A stretch of DNA of 5,982 nt, taken from contig JAPOLF010000122.1 in NCBI GenBank assembly GCA_029977305.1, positions 1-5,982 on the forward strand, given 5' to 3'. A program made the position numbers and the translations under genes. Shown here in pieces: positions 1-4,716 of the stretch. Position 1 is the first letter of the stretch; every line of letters starts with the position of its first letter. Under the pieces are notes generated by a model that saw only the letters and a program-made list of their open reading frames with translations, did no database searches and had not been told where the DNA came from. The stretch is from a bacterium (GTDB lineage: Bacteria > Chloroflexota > Chloroflexia > Thermomicrobiales > UBA6265).

Positions 1-318
1 CCCGGCAGCCAGCGCATCCAGCGAGGCAACGTCGCCGTCGCGGGTCACGGTGACCACCGGGTCGGGCAGGAAGGCAACAGGATCGGCCGCGCCGTCTTCG
101 AGAATCGCAAGGTGCCCGTCGGACATCCCCAGCACCGTGCCGGAGACCGAGATCGGCAACACCCCCGCATTCGCCGCGCTCACGGTCGATACCGTGTCGT
201 CGAGCAGCACCGCGATCACCGCGAAGGCCGCCAGCGTCAGCGTGGTCAGCGTCCGGAACACCCGGCCGCGCCGAGTCGGGGAGGAATCTGCAGGAAGGGA
301 GGGGAGGGAGGTCATCAT
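1..318 (-). CDS. exported protein, N-terminal part (DUF5666-like pattern), cut by left edge
   Basis: An open frame of 106 codons runs from ATG at 318 leftward past the window edge. It starts with two ATG codons in a row, and AAAGGA lies 9 nt upstream of the first. Residues 1-23 are polar with R16, R17, R19 and R22. Residues 24-39 are hydrophobic, and a signal peptidase-like VSA lies at 46-48, so the product is probably exported or membrane-anchored; the RR could indicate Tat. The mature part (VSGTVLGMSDGHLAIL, then VTVTRDGDVASLDAL) alternates short beta-strands with Gly turns. This resembles the DUF5666-type pattern of small secreted beta domains, but I cannot confirm the family from one fragment. 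The frame and start are well supported; the function is unknown. The likely promoter lies about 350 nt upstream, at 676-704. Confidence 0.7.
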   Translation of the reverse strand, partial: MMTSLPSLPADSSPTRRGRVFRTLTTLTLAAFAVIAVLLDDTVSTVSAANAGVLPISVSGTVLGMSDGHLAILEDGAADPVAFLPDPVVTVTRDGDVASLDALAAG

Positions 319-411
319 CGCGAGAAGTCCTTTGCATGTCGGCGGCAGTGCCGACCATCGACAAGACAGGTCCCAGCGGAACAGCCATCGATCAGCGTGC
401 CTCGGCGGTGG

Positions 412-452
412 CCGGAGCCTCGTCCCCTTCCGGATCGAGGTTGAGGCTCCGG
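412..452. repeat. 10-bp perfect inverted repeat in the leader
   Basis: CCGGAGCCTC at 412-421 is exactly complementary to GAGGCTCCGG at 443-452, with a 21-nt loop. Read leftward it would form a hairpin about 95 nt before the start codon at 318. No U-tract follows on either strand, so it is not a classic terminator. Its right arm overlaps a competing 6-bp stem (449-454 with 473-478). Confidence 0.5.
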
Positions 453-669
453 TCGGCGGTCTCCCGGCTGCGGACCGGGGTGACCGCCCTGTCACCGATA
501 CGTACGTACACCTTCGGCGGTCGGTTTCGGGGAAACCGTCCCCTCTGGCGTCCGGCGAGGGCCGATCGCGGGTCTGCGGGGTGCTTCACGGATGCGGGTG
601 GAGCGATACGGAGCGGTCAACGCGGTCGATGCGGTGGGATCGGCGACGTCAGCGGGTCCGTTCGTATCT

Positions 670-683
670 AGAACAAATGTACC
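670..683. promoter_or_regulatory. LexA (SOS box)-like palindrome 1
   Basis: AGAACAAATGTACC matches the Bacillus-type SOS box CGAACRNRYGTTYC at 12 of 14 positions. It covers the -10 element (676-681) of the leftward promoter, so a bound repressor would block it. On its own this is a weak call; the support comes from two neighbouring copies. Confidence 0.4.
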
Positions 684-704
684 GAACGCATGTCCGGATG
701 TCAA
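676..704 (-). promoter_or_regulatory. sigma70-type promoter reading leftward
   Basis: On the minus strand, TTGACA (699-704, 6/6 to consensus) is followed after exactly 17 nt by TACATT (676-681, 4/6, with the key T-A and final T kept). Predicted transcription starts near 668 and runs toward the exported-protein gene at 318, giving a leader of about 350 nt. Three palindromes sit on or beside it. The match is read directly from sequence; activity is inferred. Confidence 0.6.
683..696. promoter_or_regulatory. LexA (SOS box)-like palindrome 2
   Basis: CGAACGCATGTCCG is a CGAAC-N4-GTTCG palindrome with one arm mismatch and matches CGAACRNRYGTTYC at 12 of 14 positions. It lies entirely inside the 17-nt spacer of the leftward promoter. 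Its centre is 13 bp from that of box 1. Confidence 0.42.
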
Positions 705-712
705 GTGGGTTC

Positions 713-726
713 AGAACAGACGTTCC
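713..726. promoter_or_regulatory. LexA (SOS box)-like palindrome 3
   Basis: AGAACAGACGTTCC has a perfect GAAC-N4-GTTC core and matches CGAACRNRYGTTYC at 13 of 14 positions, the best of the three. It lies 8 bp beyond the -35 of the leftward promoter and 127 bp before the rightward gene at 854. Its centre is 30 bp from that of box 2. It could serve either divergent gene. Confidence 0.48.
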
Positions 727-853
727 CATGCGGTTTCCGCCCGGTCACCCCCGGTTCCTCTGTTGGCGGCACGGAACTTGCCCCGCTTCCCATCCGTCAG
801 GGTTGTGGCAGCATAAGGCGGGATTCACCCCCGCACCGCGCAGAGGAGGCACC

Positions 854-1105
854 ATGGACGCATTCAAGAAGTTCTTCGACGATTCCAGCGCTCGTCTGAA
901 GGAGGCGCTCGACGACAACGACAAGCTCGACCAGATGCTCGCCGATGCCAAGACCAAGTTCGGCGAATTGACCTCCGACGAGCAGCGCGCCGAGGTCACC
1001 GCGGGACTCAACAAGGCCCTCGAGAACGCCAAGAACGCCACCGAGGAGCAGCGCGCCAAGATCTCGGAGACCATCCAGCAGATGAAAGATCAGAAGAAGG
1101 CCTGA
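854..1105 (+). CDS. small charged helical protein, unknown function
   Basis: This 83-aa frame starts at ATG 854 with GAGGAGG 4 nt upstream, a strong ribosome site. A longer in-frame extension upstream is rejected because it lacks such a site and has non-coding composition. The protein is almost entirely Lys, Asp, Glu, Ala, Gln, Leu and Thr, with no Cys, Trp, Pro, His or Tyr; its aromatic residues are F4, F7, F8 and F36. Residues 3-45 and 47-80 read as two long amphipathic helices (DNDKLDQMLADAKTKF; TAGLNKALENAKNATEEQ), suggesting a helical hairpin or coiled coil. It is probably cytosolic, since there is no signal or membrane segment. The style recalls small stress or LEA/CsbD-like proteins, but no family motif is recognised. 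It is a single-gene unit ended by the hairpin at 1129-1159. It is a real gene with high likelihood; the role is unknown. Confidence 0.85.
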   Translation: MDAFKKFFDDSSARLKEALDDNDKLDQMLADAKTKFGELTSDEQRAEVTAGLNKALENAKNATEEQRAKISETIQQMKDQKKA

Positions 1106-1128
1106 TCCACTCCAGGCACGGAATGCCA

Positions 1129-1159
1129 ACGCCGACGTCGCCCTGCGCGACGTCGGCGT
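1129..1159 (+). terminator. Rho-independent-type terminator of the small helical protein gene
   Basis: A perfect 13-bp stem (1129-1141 with 1147-1159) has a 5-nt loop and is followed by CTTCTTCT (1160-1167), a T-rich but interrupted tail. It lies 23 nt after the stop at 1105. A leftward reading has no T-run. Confidence 0.75.
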
Positions 1160-1193
1160 CTTCTTCTCCCTGCCAAGGTTGCTCACCAGCCTC

Positions 1194-1221
1194 GCCGGCG
1201 CGCCACTGCGGCGACGCCGGC
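1194..1221 (-). terminator. possible terminator hairpin of the 84-aa Cys-rich gene
   Basis: An 11-bp GC stem with one bulged A (1194-1204 with 1210-1221) and a 5-nt loop lies 14 nt after the leftward stop at 1236. No T-run follows in the leftward direction, while TTCTTC follows rightward. It may therefore instead be a second barrier for the converging rightward transcript. Confidence 0.4.
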
Positions 1222-1235
1222 TTCTTCACGCCCGA

Positions 1236-1490
1236 TCAGCCGCGACGGCGTCGTCGGCGCGAAGCCACGCATCGTCCCTTCCGACACCGCATCCCGCTCG
1301 CACAGCCGAACGCCCCGCAGGTGTCCTCGACGATCGCGACGCACCCGCCGTTCAGACACATCATCGTCGCCGGACACTGGCATGTTTCTTCCGCCGAGAC
1401 GCGATGCCCGCCGATCAACCCCAGCAGCCCGCCGATGACCACGCCGCGCCGCGGGTGGGTGTGCATGGTGCCGAAGCCGTTCCCCTTCAT
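1236..1490 (-). CDS. small exported Cys-rich protein with six-Arg C-terminal tail
   Basis: This is an 84-aa protein. The start at 1490 is fixed by AAGGAG 7 nt upstream; longer in-frame extensions lack a ribosome site. R14-R15 precede a hydrophobic run (residues 16-28, GVVIGGLLGLIGG), with a likely signal peptidase site after VSA (31-33). The twin Arg suggests Tat export. The mature part of about 51 residues has eight Cys (37, 39, 45, 50, 58, 63, 69, 74) in two similar units: C-x1-C-x5-C-x4-C-V, then C-x4-C-x5-C-x4-C-V. This would allow four disulfides. It ends in ASRRRRRRG, with Arg encoded by a mix of CGC, CGA and CGT. It shares its plan (RR signal, Cys module, basic tail) with the large paralogues at 3684-5982 but lacks their long C-terminal part. 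The target is unknown; a surface-binding or peptide-like role is a guess. It is transcribed divergently from the amidohydrolase, 182 bp away. Confidence 0.82.
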   Translation of the reverse strand: MKGNGFGTMHTHPRRGVVIGGLLGLIGGHRVSAEETCQCPATMMCLNGGCVAIVEDTCGAFGCASGMRCRKGRCVASRRRRRRG

Positions 1491-1672
1491 CCCGTCGCTC
1501 CTTCGGAGATGGTGATGGCGAAAACCACATGCCATCACGGTAGCGGCTCTGGGTGAACAGACCGTGAGCCTCAAGGGTTGCGCTGGTGAAATCGCAAGCC
1601 GTGCCCACCGCCGATTCCGCATGCGAAGATGCACCCACGATCCAACTTGCCGCTTGGAAGGAGACCCTTCGC

Positions 1673-3112
1673 ATGTCCCGACGTCGCATCGACGCCTCCC
1701 ACGTCATCGCCTACCAGGACGGCGGCCACCGCCACCTCGTCGACGGCACCGTCGTCACCGATGGCAACACCATCGTCCACGTCGGCCCCAAGGGCTCTTT
1801 CAACGAACCCGTCGACGAGACCATCGATGCCACCGGCATGATCCTCACCCCGGGCTTCATCAACACCCACGCCCACTTGTATGAGTCCCCCCTCGACAAA
1901 TCCTTCGTCGAGGACAAAGGCCGCCGCCAGTTCTATCTCTCCGGCCTCTTCGAGTACCTCCCCGTCCGCTCCATGGCGATGGATGATGAGGGCGCCCGCG
2001 CCTGCCTCGCTTACTCGATGGCCGAGCTCCTCCGCACCGGCACCACCACCGTCCTCGAGATCGGTTCCTATGGCGATTGGGCGATCGAGGAAGCGGGCAA
2101 GGTCGGCATGCGCCTCAGCATGGGCCTCGGTTACCGCTCCGGCCGCTGGTACACCGACGATGGCAAAGCCGTGAAGTACGAGTGGAACGAAGAGGCCGGC
2201 CTCGCCAACATGAAGAAGGCGATCGACTTCCTCGAGCGCACCAGCGGCAGCCAGAACGGCCGCATCACCGGCTTCCTCTCCCCGTCACAAGTCGACACCT
2301 GCACCGAGGATCTCCTCCGCAAGTCCCGCGATGCCGCCACCAATCTCGGCGTCCCCATCGCGCTCCACACCTCACAATCCGTCAACGAGTTCCTCGAGAT
2401 GACCCGCCGCCACGGCAAGACCCCCATCGAGTGGCTCCGCGACATGAACTTCCTCGGCCCCGATGTCATCCTCGGCCACTGCATCATCCTCGCCCCCGGC
2501 AGCTGGACCAACTGGCCCGGCGACGACATCGGCATCCTCGCCGACACCGGCACCAACGTCGCCCACTGCGTCTGGGTCTTCGCCCGCCGCGGCATCGCCA
2601 TGGAGTCCTTCGCCCGCTACGTCGAGCGCGGCGTCAACATGACCCTCGGCACCGACACCTGCCCGCAGAGCATGATCGACTCCCTCCGCTACACGGCAGT
2701 CGTCTCCAAGGTCGTCGACCGCCAGACTGAAGTCGCCACCGCCGCCGATGTCTTCAATGCCGCCACCATCAACGGCGCCAAGGCCATGGGCCGCGACGAT
2801 CTCGGTCGCATCGCTCCCGGTGCCAAGGCCGACCTCCTCCTTTGGGAGGGCCAGAGCCTCTTCATGGTCCCCCTCCGCGATCCCCTGCGGAATCTCGTCT
2901 ACTCTGCCCAGCCCGAAGACCTCCACACCGTCATCATCGACGGCGAGGTCCGCATGAAGGCCCGCGAGATCCCCGGCGTCGACGTCCCCGCCCTCGCCCG
3001 TGACCTCCAGGCCGCCGGCGAGCGCATGTGGGCCAACGTCCACAAGGGCGATTGGGCCGGTCGCGATATCAACCAGTTGGCACCGCAGACGTTCCCGCCG
3101 TTCCGCGGGTAA
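1673..3112 (+). CDS. metal-dependent amidohydrolase, ATZ/TRZ (COG0402) type
   Basis: This 479-aa cytosolic enzyme starts at ATG 1673 with AAGGAGA 8 nt upstream; an upstream in-frame ATG at 1586 lacks such a site. The N-terminal composite beta domain (roughly 1-58) leads into GFINTHAH, whose H66 and H68 are metal ligands. Then come LHTSQS (H232, third His ligand), ILGHC (H269), VAHC (H298) and TLGTDTCP (D328, catalytic/metal Asp). The C-terminal IAPGAKADLLLW (380-391) closes the beta domain. Length and order fit cytosine deaminase/chlorohydrolase-type hydrolases that act on C-N or C-Cl bonds of amines and N-heterocycles. Relatives such as TrzN or MTA/SAH deaminases have Glu in HxxE after the third His; here it is Gln (H232-T-S-Q235), marking another subfamily with uncertain chemistry. 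The substrate cannot be assigned. It is the first gene of an operon with RidA, 33 nt upstream of it. Leu codons are almost all CTC. Confidence 0.93.
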   Translation: MSRRRIDASHVIAYQDGGHRHLVDGTVVTDGNTIVHVGPKGSFNEPVDETIDATGMILTPGFINTHAHLYESPLDKSFVEDKGRRQFYLSGLFEYLPVRSMAMDDEGARACLAYSMAELLRTGTTTVLEIGSYGDWAIEEAGKVGMRLSMGLGYRSGRWYTDDGKAVKYEWNEEAGLANMKKAIDFLERTSGSQNGRITGFLSPSQVDTCTEDLLRKSRDAATNLGVPIALHTSQSVNEFLEMTRRHGKTPIEWLRDMNFLGPDVILGHCIILAPGSWTNWPGDDIGILADTGTNVAHCVWVFARRGIAMESFARYVERGVNMTLGTDTCPQSMIDSLRYTAVVSKVVDRQTEVATAADVFNAATINGAKAMGRDDLGRIAPGAKADLLLWEGQSLFMVPLRDPLRNLVYSAQPEDLHTVIIDGEVRMKAREIPGVDVPALARDLQAAGERMWANVHKGDWAGRDINQLAPQTFPPFRG

Positions 3113-3145
3113 GATCACGCAGGTTCGACAGCGAAAGGAGCACCG

Positions 3146-3604
3146 ATGACCCCCGAAGAGAAGCTCGCCTCACTCGGCTACGACCTCACCGAGGCCAAGG
3201 CCAGCCACCCCGCCATGAATGTCGGCACCATCGTCGGCAATCTGATGTGGCTCTCCGGTTCCATCACCCCGCCCAAGGACGGCGTGCCCTGGAAGGGTCG
3301 CGTCGGGGAGACCTACACCGTCGAAGAGGGCTACGAGGCCGCCCGCCTCTGCGCGGTCGCCCAGCTCGCCGCCGCCAAGACCATGCTCGGCGACCTCTCC
3401 CGCATCAAGCGCGTGATCAAGGTTCTCGGCCTCGTCAACTGCGCCCCCGATTTCACCAACACCTCCGGCGTCATCCACGGCTACTCGGAACTCCTCGTCG
3501 AGGTCCTCGGCGAGAAGGGCAAGCACGCCCGCTCCGCCATCGGCGTGCAGGCGCTCCCGCAGGGTGTCCCCGTCGAGGTCGAGACCATTTTCGAGATCGA
3601 GTGA
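3146..3604 (+). CDS. RidA/YjgF/YER057c/UK114-family protein
   Basis: This 152-aa cytosolic protein starts at ATG 3146 with AAAGGAG 5 nt upstream. Family signs are GNLMWLSGSITP (31-42), helix 60-80 with LAAAKTMLGDLSRIKRV, and the C-terminal block HARSAIGVQALPQGVPVEVE. R129 and E144 fall exactly where the substrate-binding R105 and E120 of E. coli-type RidA lie (15 residues apart). Canonical RidA trimers hydrolyse reactive enamines and imines formed by PLP enzymes, but many paralogues do other deaminations. It is longer than canonical RidA (about 128 aa) owing to an N-terminal extension (MTPEEKLASLGYDL) and an insertion near residues 42-56 (PPKDGVPWKGRVGET), as in the YER057c/UK114-like subgroup. 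It lies 33 nt after the amidohydrolase stop, is surely cotranscribed, and shares its C-ending codon use. A role in clearing or hydrolysing the imine product of its partner is an inference. Confidence 0.93.
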   Translation: MTPEEKLASLGYDLTEAKASHPAMNVGTIVGNLMWLSGSITPPKDGVPWKGRVGETYTVEEGYEAARLCAVAQLAAAKTMLGDLSRIKRVIKVLGLVNCAPDFTNTSGVIHGYSELLVEVLGEKGKHARSAIGVQALPQGVPVEVETIFEIE

Positions 3605-3629
3605 CGCGGAACTATTCAGCCACCAAACA

Positions 3630-3662
3630 CACGGCCGGCCGGGATCTCCCCGACCGGCCGTG
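3630..3662. terminator. GC-rich hairpin between converging genes, probably bidirectional
   Basis: CACGGCCGG (3630-3638) pairs perfectly with CCGGCCGTG (3654-3662). After a C-A mismatch, four more inner pairs close a 5-nt loop. It sits 25 nt after the RidA stop (3604) and 21 nt after the leftward stop (3684). Rightward it is followed by CGCATCTCC, leftward by TGTTTGG, so the T-run is weak on both sides. Confidence 0.6.
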
Positions 3663-3683
3663 CGCATCTCCTCGGAACGAGGC

Positions 3684-4580
3684 TCACCCCTGAGCGTAAT
3701 TGCAGAAGTACGGGCCGCCCGACGCCCACTGCGTGCAGGTCACGACGTCGTAATCCGGGCGACTCGGGCACGCCGTCTGCGGTTGCTCGTTGGGATCACA
3801 GCTGTAGAACCCGAAATAGCACGATCCCTGATCGAGGAACATGTCGCACGCGGTCCCCTGAATCCCATTCACGGTGACACACACCTGATCGTAGGCGCAG
3901 TCACCGTCATCGGCACACGCGCCGCCCGGGTCCGCCACATCCACCGCGGCGATGCCGGCACCGGTGTCGATGCAGGTCAACATCGGAAGGCTGTTCGGCT
4001 GGTTCAGGGCGAGCACGTCTCCCGCGCACGAATTGTGCCCGAGGCAATCCGCCACCAACGCTGTTTGCCCACAGGTCCCGGTGAGCAGATCCGGAAGCTG
4101 CGTGAACGCGCAGTACCCACTGGCGCATGTCAACGACTCCACGGACGGCATCCCGCAGGCGTGCCCCCGGTTGTACAAGCAGTAGCGTCCGCTGGGCACA
4201 CCGCTGATCGCCGTGTCAAAGGGTTGGCATTCCCCCTCCGCGCAGCGTCCAACCCCGGCCCCGCACGGGCTGCCGATCGCGACCAGACGATCGCCGTCGC
4301 CGCCACCCGACTTCCGCTTTGCATGCCGCGCCGCGCAGCGGAACCCGGTTCCGCCCTCCGGCTTCGCGACACACATCCCCGAGCAGCACTGGTCCCCACT
4401 CGTGCACTGGCTGTTCGCATTCCGACACGCCAGCTTCTCGTGCCGTCGCGCCGGCCCGGCGTCCGCCGCCATCACCCTAAACCCGGTCAGCAGGCCGACC
4501 ACCATCGCCCGGATCCCCGCCCGCCGCGTCTGCCCCTGCCCGAGGTCTTTCGTCAGCCGGTCGAATGCGCGCGTGTCCAT
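3684..4580 (-). CDS. large exported Cys-rich protein, tandem paralogue A
   Basis: This 298-aa protein starts at ATG 4580 with AAAGGG 6 nt upstream. MDTRAFDRLT precedes R19-R20 and a weakly hydrophobic stretch (21-39), with an AxA cleavage site after A41 (ADA|GP), so Tat-type export is likely. The mature protein has 26 Cys. Module 1 (52-82) is C-x6-C-x5-CC-x3-C-x11-C, the spacing of inhibitor cystine knots. It is followed by a basic stretch (RHAKRK) and a Gly/Asp linker (91-97). Middle Cys pairs lie at 106-185. The C-terminal module (203-293) has ten Cys, including ADDGDCAYDQVCVT. N-terminal residues 42-70 align without gaps to paralogue B. No catalytic motif is seen, so it may be a structural, binding or toxin-like secreted protein; function unknown. 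It is the last gene of a leftward tandem array, 136 nt after paralogue B. Confidence 0.85.
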   Translation of the reverse strand: MDTRAFDRLTKDLGQGQTRRAGIRAMVVGLLTGFRVMAADAGPARRHEKLACRNANSQCTSGDQCCSGMCVAKPEGGTGFRCAARHAKRKSGGGDGDRLVAIGSPCGAGVGRCAEGECQPFDTAISGVPSGRYCLYNRGHACGMPSVESLTCASGYCAFTQLPDLLTGTCGQTALVADCLGHNSCAGDVLALNQPNSLPMLTCIDTGAGIAAVDVADPGGACADDGDCAYDQVCVTVNGIQGTACDMFLDQGSCYFGFYSCDPNEQPQTACPSRPDYDVVTCTQWASGGPYFCNYAQG

Positions 4581-4610
4581 CGGGAACCCTTTCAGTTCAA
4601 TCAACCGCCA

Positions 4611-4715
4611 ATCATTCACCGCCGGTGAGCAAGCCATTCCCCGGATGGCGTGGGCACCACTTTCCTCGACGGGGAAGACGGTGAAGCTCCACGCGATGCC
4701 GACCGGCGGAATGAT
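4611..4715. repeat. intergenic imperfect inverted repeat (about 105 bp)
   Basis: ATCATTCACCGCCGGT (4611-4626) and ACCGGCGGAATGAT (4702-4715) are complementary over 14 pairs with a 2-nt bulge. Nested inside are GCGTGG/CCACGC (4648-4653, 4689-4694), CACC/GGTG (4655-4658, 4680-4683) and TTCC/GGAA (4662-4665, 4673-4676), so almost the whole gap between paralogues B and A can fold as one long hairpin. It could be a terminator or attenuator, an mRNA-stabilising element, or a decayed MITE-like repeat. Confidence 0.45.
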
Positions 4716-4716
4716 C

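Larger units (their letters stand above)
319..853. other. divergent intergenic region with promoter, operator-like palindromes and structured leader
   Basis: No convincing gene lies here. The right part (660-730) is a relatively AT-rich island holding a leftward promoter and three GAAC-N4-GTTC-like palindromes. The left part (319-668) would be a long untranslated leader on the minus strand. It contains short hairpins at 522-538 (7-bp stem, 3-nt loop), 479-496 (6 bp), 449-478 (6 bp) and 412-452 (10 bp); the last two share bases and exclude each other. A weak minus-strand frame (GTG at 589 or 511, stop at 392) encodes a DUF2283-like stretch but has no ribosome site. I found no good rightward promoter for the gene at 854; the nearest candidates (TTGCCC at 778, CATAAG at 812) are badly spaced. 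Confidence 0.6.

Noticed and set aside
499..508. Ten-base palindrome TACGTACGTA
   Set aside because: It is a short alternating sequence with no second copy nearby, so it is not distinguishable from chance.
778..817. Possible rightward promoter (TTGCCC and CATAAG) for the 83-aa gene
   Set aside because: The spacing is far from 17 nt and both hexamers are weak.
50..853. Long rightward frame continuous with the 83-aa protein, giving a 351-aa reading
   Set aside because: The upstream part is Arg/Ser/Pro-rich low-quality sequence, opposes a better-supported leftward gene, crosses the promoter island and has no ribosome site. GAGGAGG directly precedes ATG 854.
1586..1672. 29-residue N-terminal extension of the amidohydrolase
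   Set aside because: No ribosome site precedes ATG 1586, the extension does not look like family sequence, and AAGGAGA precedes ATG 1673.
1491..1672. Promoters for the divergent 84-aa gene and amidohydrolase
   Set aside because: Only weak partial hexamers (such as TTGCGC or TTGAGG) without properly spaced partners were seen. Promoters must exist but cannot be placed.
2077..2730. 217-aa rightward frame inside the amidohydrolase
   Set aside because: Its Arg/His/Pro-rich composition is the typical +1 shadow of a GC-rich gene.
2372..3118. 248-aa leftward open frame opposite the amidohydrolase
   Set aside because: It is an Asp/Gly/Val/Ala-rich mirror of a strongly C-ending gene, without domain pattern or ribosome site.
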